From Saturnia japonica (Eukaryota > Arthropoda > Insecta > Lepidoptera > Saturniidae): DNA of 64,000 nucleotides. The notes under the pieces were generated by a model that was given only the letters and a program-made list of their open reading frames with translations, ran no database searches and was not told the DNA's origin. Location of the stretch: assembly GCA_033032175.1 (NCBI GenBank), contig CM065322.1:2666001-2730000 (forward strand), read 5' to 3'. Made by a program: the position numbers and the translations under genes. Positions 10,056-21,366 of the stretch are shown here, piece by piece. Within the stretch, counting starts at the first letter, position 1. The number at the start of each line of letters is the position of its first letter.

Positions 10056-10709
10056 TATTTTTGTGTCAGACTGGGTTTTTGTTTCCTTTATAATAATTTA
10101 GCTTTTTACCAAGCTTTAATAATTATATATACAAGTGTGGCAATGAATAAAATGTTAGTGAATTAATAAAGATAAACAATATTATTCAGTTCTGTACATA
10201 AGCGTTTAATAACTAAATTTTTAGTAAAATAAATAGAATTTTTTTAAATAAAAGTATACCATAATGCATTTGAAATGCTATGAAAATGTAACATGAGTAG
10301 ATAAGAGCTTATCACTTGCGACGTTTCAATGTTGTTGGTAAAACAGACGGTTTCTTTGATGATATAGCTCTTGGAACATGACACCGGGTACTGAGCCGAG
10401 ACCTGCGTGTGCAACGCAACAGATAACTAATTCGATACGGATATAAATAGATTTCACATTAAAACAAATTTGTAATAAGATTGTTCCACCGTAATAAGTG
10501 CTTGAAATATAACTTAACATAACATACTGACCTTTCTTCATTATTTCTCCTTCAGATATTATACGTTGAATTAAATAGGATTGATAATTACGAAAACATT
10601 TTAATTAGTTGTTTACAGATCAACATCAAAACATAATTGTAAGATGATACAAACTTTAATCTATAATTAATTAAATTTATCAAACAAAATCTAAATACTT
10701 TTGTAACGA
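10056..10709. other. No feature seen
   Basis: AT-rich spacer without coding signal or repeat match. Confidence 0.5.
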
Positions 10710-10927
10710 CATAACGTACCATAACGTCTGTATCCCCGGAGAGTTAGGCAGAGATGTACTAATGTACACCCACAGTTCGCCGGGCATACCCAAGCATACT
10801 TTAGCCTAGCCTATTGACATTAATCGGGCACAAAGCCAAACTCCAAGCAGCTACTGAGAATTTAATAGAATCACCCAATAACACTTTCCTTGACCTGAGA
10901 ATCGTACCAAGGACCTCGATATTATAA
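10710..10927 (-). mobile_element. tRNA-like SINE (family B), body
   Basis: Landmarks read on the plus strand: TCTGTATCCCCGGAGAGTTAG, TACACCCACAGTTCGCCG, CCTATTGACATTAATCGGGC, GACCTGAGAATCG and AGGACCTCGAT. The tRNA-like head that should follow on the right is missing past about 10927. Four other copies occur, all in the same orientation. Confidence 0.75.
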
Positions 10928-10989
10928 CTTAAACGTGGTTAAAATTCCAAGTGTATTAACACATAGCTTATACATTTACGATTACATCT

Positions 10990-11215
10990 GGTGGAATACC
11001 TTCACCATCAGTTCCGTCTTTACAATAGGGTACACGGGGCACGTACTCAGGCCCCCAGTTCCAGGGGTCAGTCAGAAAAAAATTCTAGGTAGCGGGTGTC
11101 CCACGACACCTTTCGAGTTGTTCACTTTGTAAAGGTGCCCCAGATTGTTATGTGCCCGGGGGGCCCTGTATGACTTAAGTCGGCCCTGTCCACCATACAG
11201 AAATCGCAGTCAAAT
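10990..11215. other. GC-rich block of unknown origin
   Basis: It contains GGCCCCCAGTTCCAGGGG, GGTGCCCCAGATTG, GTGCCCGGGGGGCCC and AAGTCGGCCCTGTCC, unlike its AT-rich surroundings. The style suggests an eroded interspersed repeat, but there is no second copy in the window. No reading frame supports a gene. Confidence 0.35.
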
Positions 11216-11543
11216 TAACCTAGTATTGCGTTACTATAGTGAGAAGGATTTCCACTTTCCAGAGCTCTTTAGAATAGGGGGGTTTAAGGTCGGCAAATAC
11301 TTTTGATATTCAATCGAATTGAGAGTCTCCTTCTTTTTTTGAAGTAAGATAAAATGACACGGTGAATCACTACGCCAGATCACGACATATTGGTGATTTT
11401 AAACGACAAGGAACTTATATTTATATATTTTCCCACTAGATAGTTGTTGGATTTTTATTATTGGCAACACGTGGTCACCCGGGTTTGCGATCTGCCTAGT
11501 GCCATCAGATGAATCTAGAAGAAGTTTTATAACCGTTAAAACA
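11216..11543. other. No feature seen
   Basis: Spacer up to the Jockey fragment. Nothing recognised. Confidence 0.4.
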
Positions 11544-11840
11544 TCCTTTCTTTTTCTCTCTCTGTCTATACTGTTAGCCATAGGGGCCCTGAAGCTTCAG
11601 ATGGCTTTTACATCTTCACCGTGGCTTGGGGGCGCTTAAGGCACTCAGCCGCGGAAGCGTGGCAACATGCTCAAGGGTGCCTAAGTGGCCGAACCTCGGA
11701 TTGGGCTATTGCCTTAGTTAGAGGAAGGAAGGAACATGTGTGTATGTATTTAGTGATCTGTTAATTTTTGTCTAACTATCTAATACAAGAAAGCAAAAAA
11801 TAAGGTCCTTTACAGAACCTATGTACCTGTTTGGTGTTTA
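11544..11840 (-). mobile_element. Jockey LINE 3' untranslated fragment
   Basis: It matches the tail of the element at 5379-6447: CTGTTAGCC...GGGGCCCTGAAG, GGCTTTTACA, GGCACTCAGCCGCGG, AGAGGAAGGAAGGAAC, then AAGGTCCTTTACAGAACC and ATGTACCTGT. It has several internal deletions and no coding part. The 3' tail is a T/C-rich run at the left. I saw no clear target-site duplication. Confidence 0.8.
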
Positions 11841-12412
11841 AGACAGCCGCATGCGCAAATTACTATAAACTCTCAAAAACTATTGTAAAACTGGCGGGTA
11901 TACTCAAAACTACCTCTGAAGCGAAGCCACGTCCCGGAACACAAGATCCGACTCGCGATAACCCAAGATGAGTGAACTGTGTACACACAACAATATTTCT
12001 GTATTAGAAAAATGTTTATTGTCCATAGTTCAGCTATTTCATCACTGCGACATTCTGATGAGCCAAATGCAAATTATGTACATTGTAGACAAATTTATGG
12101 GTTTTTTCCGTCAACAAAATTAATAACAAAAAAGTTTATAAACAATAAAATAAATAAAAACGCAACAATAATAGATTTTCGTTTACTAAATCAACAATCG
12201 AGGTAACCAACAGCTACTGTGAGTTTGTACGTGGCTGGTTTAGATACCCTTTGTAATAAGAGGTACCTACAACTTTAAAGCACGTTCTTTGTTGAATCAA
12301 TCGATTCGTGACCAACTTCTGAACCCGACAGTAGCTCTGTGATACCTGATACTAAGGGTGTCACACACAAATAAGCACATTGATATAAATATGTTTAAAT
12401 AGTATATTTTAT
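11841..12412. other. No feature seen
   Basis: Spacer with a short meaningless frame (11979-12206). Nothing recognised. Confidence 0.4.
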
Positions 12413-12414
12413 AC

Positions 12415-12497
12415 ATGAAAAACCCGTCAGAGGCTTCAGCCCCCCCCCTCTCCCCCGCTAAGGCCAAAAGTATAGTCAGTCAGAAAAAAAAGAAACA
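12415..12497 (+). mobile_element. Jockey LINE 3' end, very short, with C-rich expansion
   Basis: It reads ACCCGTCAGAGGCTTCAG, then a C/T-rich run in place of GGGCC, then CGCTAAGGCCAAAAGTATAG, TCAGTCAG and an A-rich tail. This is the last part of the Jockey 3' end seen elsewhere, altered around the run of cytosines. Confidence 0.65.
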
Positions 12498-12507
12498 AGA
12501 AGTTTTT

Positions 12508-12613
12508 AGCGGGATCTTGAAGTGAAATGCTTTCGTTTTTTATATGATTCATTAAATTAGGTTTTTTGACCCTATATTATATTATATTGGTGGCATTTTA
12601 CGTGATATAGGTA
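12508..12613 (+). repeat. Family D repeat, copy 2, interrupted by family A
   Basis: AGCGGGATCTTGAAGTGA, TTGACCCTATATTAT and GTGGCATTTTACGTGATATAG match the copy at 2608. Similarity may resume right of 12973. That would mean the family A copy at 12614-12973 inserted here. Confidence 0.5.
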
Positions 12614-12973
12614 TAGTGGTCGCGCAATGATCGAATTCGACCAGCGACTTTTTAATCATAGACTATTTTCTGTTTGACATTTGCAGTATGAACCTAAACA
12701 ATGAATATTATATCACTTGCTGTCGCTTTTCATTGAGTGACAATTTCAATATTTTGGGGGGTTTAAGTTCAATGGCATCAATGGTCAGGTTAGGATTCGC
12801 ACTATTAATTTATTTTATTTAATATATTAGTAACAGGTATTATAGATAAATTTTTGCTTTCTGTAATCCATCTCCATATAAACTTTAACCATGCAAAATC
12901 TTACAGTCTTCCGTGCACGCAATACGTTTAAAAAGGGGTAGAAAGTGTTTGCTTCACGCATTAATATAATGAT
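12614..12973 (-). repeat. Family A repeat, copy 3
   Basis: Reversed full-length copy, from GTGGTCGCGCAATGATCGAA to GCTTCACGCATTAATATAAT. It carries all family landmarks and appears to sit inside a family D repeat. Non-coding. Confidence 0.75.
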
Positions 12974-13214
12974 TCTTATAGCTTATTGATTATGGTATGA
13001 CGTATGCTTTCCGTCAACAATATATTACACCAAATTCGGCTATGAATTAATAATAGAAAAAAAATTATTTGCACGTTTTTATCGGTTCCTAAAAGTATTA
13101 ATGATAAATCTTATAACTTATCAATATTGAGCAATAACTTTCCGTGTACAAAATTTAACAAAAATCGATCAAACTGTTTTTTTATGTTAAATTTGGACTT
13201 ACAGACACACAAAC

Positions 13215-13500
13215 AAAAAGTATCATCCTACTAGTTCTACTAATATAATAAATGTGAAGGTGCGTATGTTTGGATGTTTGTTACTCAATCACGCTAAAAC
13301 GGCTGAACAGATCTCAATAAATTTTTGCACACAAATAGTCAATGACCTGGAATAACACATAGGGTACTTTTTATTACGGCAAAAGTCATAGTTTAACAAG
13401 TGTTATCCTAGAAATATAATAAATGGAAAGTTTCTATGTTTGTTATGTCTATGTATATTCAATAATACGCAGACGATGTTGCGGGTATCAGCTAGTTTAT
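13215..13500 (-). repeat. CTAGCTGTG-type element, reversed
   Basis: It runs from CTACTAATATAATAAATGTG through TCACGCTAAAACGGCTGAAC to GTTGCGGGTATCAGCTAGT, the usual layout read backwards (tail first, CTAGCT head last). Confidence 0.55.
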
Positions 13501-14755
13501 AATAAATTTCTATCAGGAAATTTAGAACTAGAAAGAAAGAAAGAACATTTATTTGAAAATAAATAACGGACATAATTAATACAACACACATTAAACACGA
13601 AAATACAATAAAGTATTACTAATTTAATTTATAACACGACAACGTTACCACACAAATGTCGCATTAAAGGTCAAAAAGGACCTCAGCTCAGCATAAAATA
13701 TGCTATAGCAAAATACTATAGCACTGGCTTTCAGCCGAACCTAGACTACATACTAAAGTCCTCAGAATAGACCAGATCATAAGAACTTTTTTCATGATAT
13801 ATTGTTGAAACCTGAGAAAGAGGTAGGACCCTAAAAGAAACAGATTTGTGAATATATTTAATATACTATACGAAACAAATAAGAAAAATAATATGCGTAC
13901 GTTAAATAAATTACAGCCCTAACCGAACCTCATGGCTCGACACTTTTTACCTCCGTATCTAGTAACAAAGGCGTCATTATCTAATCGCGTCTAGTCAGTT
14001 TTTATAAGACAAAAGCAGTTTTATACTTAAATCATTTTATATTAAGCTCAAATATATTGAGTTACAAAAAACATTAAAGTTGGAGTTGTGTAACCAATGT
14101 AAGAGATACAAAAATACTTTGTTTTTAACAATATTGAAAAAAAGTGTGCTTTCAAAAAGTAAAAAATAAAAAATAATAATCATATTTAATTATTGAACCA
14201 GTTGTCAGTATCAACACCAAATCAGACTTATATATATATCAAATATTAACATTGTAAATTGTAATGTAAAGGCAATACGGTACCGAGTTCATAATTATAA
14301 GGTACAGTAATCTTTTGTTGTGTAATGCAACAATAGGCAATAACTCAGCGGTACAGTCGATGCAGAAAGTGTTAAATAGAATTAATTCTGTACTCGTAGA
14401 TACAAATAAATTGAAATTTAGATAATAATAAATATCAAATACATGCATCGTATAGGTTTGAAAGTTACTAGCGATAACTGTATTTACGAAATAGTTTAAA
14501 AGTCTTTAAACGAAGCGTAGTTTTGACTAGTGGACACACATAATTATCAGCATTATTTTCACTTCTAAGCAGGTGTGATTAAGGTCAAGTTTCGGTCAGC
14601 AGGTTATATATTAAAAAAAAAAAAACAATTTCATGTGTTCTTAATAAAAAGGGGATTTGAGGTAGAGAGACTTCATCTAGATTACAATGCATATTCTTCA
14701 CCATATGAAAGATATCACAAGTCAAAAACTAGCAAGCTAGATAATTAAAAAAGAA
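13501..14755. other. No feature seen
   Basis: About 1.25 kb of AT-rich sequence. The minus-strand frames at 13403-13591 and 14239-14448 are low in complexity and match nothing I know. Confidence 0.5.
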
Positions 14756-14907
14756 ACATAACATAACATACCATCACGCCTGTATCTCCAGAGGATTAGG
14801 CAGAGGTGTATTAATATACACCCACAGTTCACTGTGTATATTTTTTAGGTCCTATGTAAGCGAACCTATTGCCATTAATCGGGCACACCCAGGTCCTCGA
14901 TCAAAGC
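14756..14907 (-). mobile_element. tRNA-like SINE (family B), left part, split by a LINE
   Basis: CATACCATCACGCCTGTATC, AGGCAGAGGTGTATTAAT, ACACCCACAGTTCACTG and CCATTAATCGGGCACA, then a deletion, then CCCAGGTCCTCGATC. The tRNA-like head resumes at 15371-15397 (CTGACGATCACTAGGCTAA) after the Jockey fragment, so the SINE was there first. Confidence 0.75.
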
Positions 14908-15370
14908 TTTTTTTTCAAACTATTTTCACTGTTAGCCTGAAAGGCCCTATCCAAAAACAGCCGCTGATGACTTTTACAGCTTTACCGGGCTTGGGGGCGA
15001 GCACTTAAGGTACTCAGCCGCATAAGCGTGGGCAACATGCGCGCAAGGGTGCCATAGTTGCCGGGCTTCGGCGTAGGCTGTTGCCGCGATTGCAACTAAG
15101 TCGCGATCTGACTAATTCCCTATCCGTAAAGTTCGAGCTAAACTAACACATACATATATACATGTTTTCTGCCTCCTGAGAGGAAGGAAGGGAACATGTG
15201 TATTTAGTGATCTGAAAATATTTCTACACTATCTAGCCTAAAACAAGAAAAAAAAGGTTCCTTACAGAACCTATTTATCTATGTGATGTGCACGTATGTA
15301 TGTTCATATGTGTGTAATGTTGTATGTGGGTAGCTAAGTGATGCACATGCAGTGTCACTTGTCTCGCACG
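14908..15370 (-). mobile_element. Jockey LINE 3' untranslated fragment inside a SINE
   Basis: Starts at the left with a T-run (poly-A tail) and reads through the whole 3' region of the element at 5379-6447: GGCCCTATCCAAAAACAGCC, GGGCTTGGGGGCGAGC, TCGCGATCTGACTAATTCCC and GTGTCACTTGTCTCGCACG. It stops before any coding sequence. The flanks are the two halves of one SINE copy. A target-site duplication is not resolved because both sides have diverged. Confidence 0.85.
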
Positions 15371-15397
15371 CTGACGATCACTAGGCTAAAGAAGTAG

Positions 15398-16528
15398 CTA
15401 ATTTAGTGAAGGCGAAACTCAATTTCTGAGGCATTTCACAATTTTCATACAATATATTCTGATATAAATATTTTTTTTAGAAAAGACACAACTTGCATAA
15501 AAATATGTTATGAGTAAAAATATATCCGAAATTAACGATTCGATTCATAGTGGAAAAGATGAGGTAGCAATGAAGCCAATAAATACTGAAGAATAGCGAG
15601 ATAAAAAAAAAAAAAACTTTTATCAGTGACTGTACTTAAAAATGCATCAAAATTATTTATCAATTTGATGTAATGATAGCTGCACTTACGTGCACTCCGG
15701 TACACACGTACTGGATTCATAATAATGACTTCAATTAGGTAGACGGCTTGGTCTCGCATCTAGTACGGTTTAACCAAGTAGAATTTTTTGACATACAAAT
15801 TACAACGTATTGTGATTATAGTTATTATTGAGTGATTGAGTTATTGGCAATTAGTTGTTTAAGTTTTTAATGCTTCATTCTTCATGCTATGAGAAGATAC
15901 CCTGGGAACTTTCATTTAAACAATACGTCACTCTGATAAAAGGTGACGTCACTACCTTCTTATTTTATCTTTGAGAGTAATATTATTCTTATTTATATTA
16001 ATTTCACTTTATTACTTATCAAAGATTATCACCATATCAGAAAATTGTATACCTAGAATAAATAGTAAGTAACTTAATTGGGTTTTAATTTCGTACCTAA
16101 AATGCAAAAACGGAAGCATTATAGAATCACTTGTTGCCTCTCTGTCTGTATCACGGGGCTCATACTGCTGTAAATATCAAATTTCTAGGTTCACGCAATA
16201 AAGAGGTATGACCCTTCATATTAAAAGTCCCGTTCTCTGACCGATTAACAAAATCTATATGGTACTTGGTGGAGACCTACGGTCTTGAAATTTTACGCAA
16301 AGCAAGGTCAGGGTGCGAGTTTTATTCGCTACTTATACGATTTTTTTACATGCCAAATGTCCCATGACGGCCGTTGCAGAAAAACGATTTTTAAGTGTCT
16401 TGAATATATTTTAAGAGAAAGTTTCTTATTTACTGATTTATAAGGTACATACACTCTTGCCACGCTCGCCCTTAATTGCTCCTAAAAAAACTAAAATATT
16501 GTCTAACTCAAAATAAATCTGTAAATCA
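15398..16528. other. No feature seen
   Basis: AT-rich spacer of about 1.1 kb. The frame at 15532-15759 has no domain. Confidence 0.5.
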
Positions 16529-16880
16529 TCATTATATTAATCCGTGAGAAGAAAACTTCGGACACCTTTTTAAGTGTATTGCGTGCACGGAAGTCTCTGA
16601 GATTTTGCAAGGTTAAAGCTTATATGGAGGAGTGCTAAAATTTGTCTATAATATCTGTTACTAATATATTAAATAAAATAAATTAATACTGTGAATCCTC
16701 TCTCAACCAGTGCCATTGAACTTAGACCCCCCAAAATTTTGACATGTCACTCAAAGAACGAAAAGTGACAGCAAGTGATATAATATTCATTGTTTAGGTT
16801 CATACTGCAAATGTCAAATAGAAAATAGTCTATGATTAAAAAGTCGCTGGAAGAATTTCGATCATTGGGCGACCGCTAGT
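16529..16880 (+). repeat. Family A repeat, copy 4
   Basis: About 352 bases from TCATTATATTAATCCGTGAG to GGGCGACCGCTAGT, with well preserved central landmarks. The best copy for building a family consensus. Confidence 0.78.
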
Positions 16881-18554
16881 ATGTATAAATAGCTATTTAA
16901 TCTATTTAGCGATAGCGATTTACATAATATAATTTGCCATTATCGAAAAACTAGGTCATTCCCATGCATTCCCATATTTAGCTATGATAATATTCCTGTC
17001 AGCACCCTCTGACATGGCACCATGATCACGACACATAACGGTTAGAATTGTTATTCAAACTGTGTCCAGGTTTAGACCTAAACATGTTTTGTACGCTTTC
17101 ATACTGAATACCTAATTTGGACTCGAACGTTTTGTGATTTGTAATTTTCTTTGATTTAATTTATGTTATAATAATTGTTTATGGTTGTGCTGTCTTCTTT
17201 ACAAATGTAAATTGCGTTGACTTAAATATTGTCTTCATCTCCTGCTTCAATTTTATTTTCATTATGTAATACCACTCTTCTCCATTATTGGGGAACTATA
17301 AATATTAACTTCATAAGCATTTAATGATTTAACACGGCACACTTAAGGTTGGTTTGTTGTTGGAGCTTTTTAGATGTACTAATGTGCAAATCTTTTTTAT
17401 TAGTTAGGATCCTCTTTCTAAGGCAAAATAGGCACTTTATCTTCACGACATAGATTTTAAACATAACATTTCTCAATCGTTAAAGATTTCTCAAGAATTT
17501 AATTTATCAGTTGCTTTAAGTGTAAGTATCAACTGCCACTTAGAGATTAAATTTTATATAGAGAATCTGTTTAGAAAGATAGTGTTTTAATACAAGGATA
17601 TTATTTATATTTTCTTTCATCAGTATCTTAACTATTATTTTGAGTGCTTCTCGGATAGGCTAAGCACAACGAGTAGGTACCATAAAATTGTACACAATTT
17701 CTATGAGATAGTAATGCATAGATATTACACGTGCAAAATTATAGTAAATTACGGTAAAACAAGTATTGCAAATTGTTGGAAGTATTAAGGAAAAGGTAAA
17801 TTATGGATAAAGTACCCTTTAAATGAGATAATTTTTACTATTGAAAATATGAGGGTATTTAGAACCTATAGGTGTGAAATTTTTAACCTAATAACTATAT
17901 TCTGTTGAAGTGATCGAAACAGGAATAAGAATTATACTTAATTAAAGCCTATATTTTTTAATACATTTTGTTTTCTATAATATGTAATTATATAAATTTG
18001 AAATTTATGAATACATATATCTTTAATTTAAACGTTATTAAGAATAATTAAGATTGAATTAACCTTCTTTCAATTTCGAAACGGAATAAATTTACTTCAT
18101 AAAAAAACAAACTGATTCAGTACTCACATTGAAAAAAATCGACCTTAATTGTTCTATAATTCAATTACATACATACAGAACATAATCAACATTTTACTCA
18201 TTAATAATTATCTGGATAAAACGCAGTATTTTAATAGTAACAATTTTATAGCATCGTATTTCCTTGTATGCGCGTGCGCATCTCGCGTGAACGTCTATAT
18301 GTGGGTCAAGATCAGAAGTATTGTGAATCATTTTTCTGCGGTCATATTGATAATAAATTTATATTATACTACACATTTTTTCAAATATAGTTGTTGAAAA
18401 AAAAAACGGTATTAATAAATAGTTCTATGTAATAATATTTTTAGGTTTAGCCTAAAGGGAGACAGGCTCTGAAATTCATTTGCCAGAACCATAGAATTAT
18501 GAACTCGGCGTGTTAGAGTAGAGCGGACTTTATTAATCTATGGCCAGAACATAT
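16881..18554. other. No feature seen
   Basis: About 1.7 kb of AT-rich sequence. The plus-strand frame at 18149-18397 is low in complexity. No repeat or RNA signal was recognised. Confidence 0.5.
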
Positions 18555-18680
18555 TCACAGATGCTTGGAGACCGATTTTAAATTGAAATGTGGTATAATT
18601 AGCCAGACGGGCATTGTAAAATGCTCTACCACAATGCTATGGTTTCATTCCTTCATCGAAAGCTCAGGATTGTATTATAC
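18555..18680 (-). mobile_element. SINE family C fragment
   Basis: Plus-strand landmarks TAGCCAGACGGGCATTGTAA, AATGCTCTACCACAATGCTA and TTCATCGAAAGCTCAGGATT match the reversed family C body. Head and tail are missing. Confidence 0.55.
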
Positions 18681-20577
18681 GAATAAACATCGATTGACAT
18701 AGTATCCGAATATAGTATCACTCATTTAACATCGCTTAAATTAGAAGATTGTAGACCACTGCTAGCAGAAATGAAAATTGGGAAAGTTGTAAAAATTATA
18801 AATCAATAAGTAATTATAAGAAATATAATTAAGAATTTAAACGTAAACGTTAAAAAACAATTTTGTGTTCAATAAATCGAAAAATTAGTATTCTTTGGCC
18901 TTGATTTTAAATTGTTGGATAAGTTTACACAGTGCACATCACAGCAGTCAAGTTTGTTTTAAAAGTTTTCTTTCATTAATTTAATTAATTACACCCTTCA
19001 GAATAATATTTGTTGTTATAACCAAATCTCGTTTAAAATATATTTAAATCCATGTCGAAGATCTATTTAAAATGTATTTAAGCGTAAACACAAGCGAGCC
19101 CTTCTAGCCTTCCACAACTTACGAATAGGAGTTTGTTTATGCAAAAACGAGTTTTGTGCAAGGTGGGTACACCCACTATCGTATCGCGAGTCCGCGGGCG
19201 GACTGGTTTGGTGCAGGTTGTGAATTCGACACCGGGCCGTGCTGATTTCAACAAGTACTCTCCGATAAACGTATTTACATATTTCATTCAATTTACTAGT
19301 TGTGTGAGCCTTAATCAATGCTTTGTTTACCAACATCTTAGTAAAAGAATAAAAGTCAATATGTATATGTCAATAAGTCAATTTGCAAGGTAAGGTTTAC
19401 TAAATTAATGATTTTTGTGAACACAATTTTATAAAGATGAACAGTAATGTGCTTTAAAGTCGGCCTACGTTTGTCTATCCGATTGAAACTAATGACGAGA
19501 ATACCAAACAAATTTCCAAAATAGTTAAAGAGATACAATTCGCCTATTTCCCATACAAACAGAATATTTAAATAATTTTCAAAGTTAAATAAGAATGATC
19601 AAATTTAACCTAGTTAGGTACAGACTTATGATTATTTTACTCCCACTACTTAATATCTTATTTAATGGAATTTATACTCAGGCAATTTATTGTTTTGTTT
19701 GAAATAAATGTTTAAATAAATTTACGTAATTTTTCATCTCAAATTTATGTTTTCGTATATTATTATACCATAGTTTCCAACCAACATCCTTCTACAAGTT
19801 AACCCAGATTATATAAGAAATATTATTACTACAAAATAAAACAAGAACTTTGATAATTCCAATATGCAATTAGAACTTATATTCAGAAGACAGTTTCAAT
19901 TACGCCAACAGTCAAAGGGACATTATACAAAACAGTACATCAACTGGCTCGTGCTGATATTGCGTAAAGTAAAGACCTAGGTGTCAAACTAAGAAATGTA
20001 ATCGAAAAAATAAGATATAGGCTTTATTTAAACGGTATTAAAGTTGAAACTCTAGGAATAGAAAGCGTTAATAAAGTAGCCGATGTAAAGCAGCTTTATG
20101 TCACTGCAATAGCTTCAGAACTGATATTTAACGACTGCTCTATAATTTATGTATAAGAGATTAGAATTATAATGTTCATATTCTGTGTCGAAAGTTTGTG
20201 GTTTTTATACATTAACGAGTTTAGGTCTGTTTATAGCTGCATCTACTATATTTGATGCTTAAATGGATGTAACAGACTATAAAATTATTTACGAAGGACT
20301 AGTAAAATTTTACGAAGTAGTTATCGCTAAATTGGGTTATAGTTTATTTAGATTCTTAAAAAAGTGCATAGTTATTGCAATATGTAATGTTTGTAAATTA
20401 TGGTTAGATAATTTAAATAAAGTATAAATCATTTTATGTTTATTATCTGACAGTCTTCAATTATATTGATTCTGAAAATATAATCATAAATCTGATTAAT
20501 AGAAGTCCTGTTGACGAATGTTTTATAAACAACCAAATAACGAGTATGGTATTAAACTTTTTTGGATCAATGAATTA
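18681..20577. other. No gene recognised; one GC-rich block at 19085-19290
   Basis: Mostly AT-rich. The block at 19085-19290 stands out: AAGCGAGCCCTTCTAGCC, AAGGTGGGTACACCCAC, TCCGCGGGCGGACTGG and GAATTCGACACCGGGCC. GAATTCGACACC is faintly like a tRNA B box, so this could be a SINE of another family, but no second copy is visible. Open frames on both strands cross it and none resembles a known protein. Confidence 0.4.
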
Positions 20578-21364
20578 CAGTGTAAACTCTTTATAACGAA
20601 ACTCAAGGGACTAAGCATTTTTTGACGTTATAGAGAGTTTTCGTTATATGAAGTGAACCAAAAAACAACCAAATTAATAAGAATTTTTAATATGTATATC
20701 TTAGATAATAAATTGGCCCCGAGATGGGTACATTATTATGGCGCTGATTGTTAAACCACGAAAAAATTGCCTGATCTTAGTCTTCCAATTTTGGCTTTCT
20801 TAATTTTTTAGAAGAGTTTCCTTCCAGCGCCGCCTGTAGAATTGTTTTTTGGTTTTTCAAATTGGTAGCATCAGTGGATTGATTTAGTTCAAAACGCCTT
20901 CCAACGTCACTTTTATTTTCTCCCTTTTCAATCGCACGTATCACACAAACTTTTTGGTCAACACTAATCGCTTTCCGTTTACTGGCCATGTTAACAGTTT
21001 CAAAGTAGGTTTACGACTGATAATACGATAGGTACCCAGTATGCTTGGTCGAAGACCATCACTTCCGAGAAAACAATGCGTCATACTGCACGTGTTCAAG
21101 GCAATTAAGGATAACAAAAGTTAGACCGACCTCGGATGTTTCGGAGCTTCAAAGTCTTTTGTTACCTGATAATAAACAATACTACTGATAATAAATATTT
21201 ACTGTCTAAAAATATGAACACATTTCTTTGTAATAGAGAGTGGCATATCGCTATAAAGAGTGTTTCAATATGTGGGTTTTAACGCAAAACAACCAAGTTG
21301 GCCTCACTCAACGTTATAGGGAGTTTATCGTTATAAAGGATAACGTTATAAAGAGTTTACACTG
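20578..21364 (-). mobile_element. Internally deleted pogo/Tigger DNA transposon
   Basis: The 21-base ends are perfect inverted repeats (20578-20598 and 21344-21364, beginning CAGTGTAAACTCTTTATAA). TA stands immediately outside on both sides (20576-20577 and 21365-21366), the target duplication of the Tc1/mariner superfamily. More ACGTTATA/TATAACG motifs lie just inside each end. At 787 bases it is far shorter than full Tigger elements (over 2 kb). It keeps the N-terminal coding part on the minus strand and lacks the DDE catalytic domain, so it can move only if a transposase is supplied from elsewhere. Confidence 0.92.
20777..20989 (-). CDS. Tigger/pogo transposase N-terminus (Psq/CENP-B type HTH), truncated
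   Basis: A 70-residue frame starts at an ATG and ends at TAA. MASKRKAISVDQKVCVIRAI, then EKGENKSDVGRRFELNQST and KLRKPKLED follow the pattern of the first helix-turn-helix (pipsqueak-like) domain of CENP-B and Tigger transposases. In those proteins this domain, at about residues 5-55, contacts the terminal repeats. The second DNA-binding domain and the DDE core are gone with the internal deletion. If expressed, the product could at most bind transposon ends. The ORF is intact, but expression is unknown, and it may simply be a young relic. Confidence 0.85.
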   Translation of the reverse strand: MASKRKAISVDQKVCVIRAIEKGENKSDVGRRFELNQSTDATNLKNQKTILQAALEGNSSKKLRKPKLED

Positions 21365-21366
21365 TA

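Noticed and set aside
12614..12973. Target-site duplication around family A copy 3
   Set aside because: TATAG-like bases occur on both sides, but the string is too short and AT-rich to count as evidence, and the other four copies show no matching flanks.
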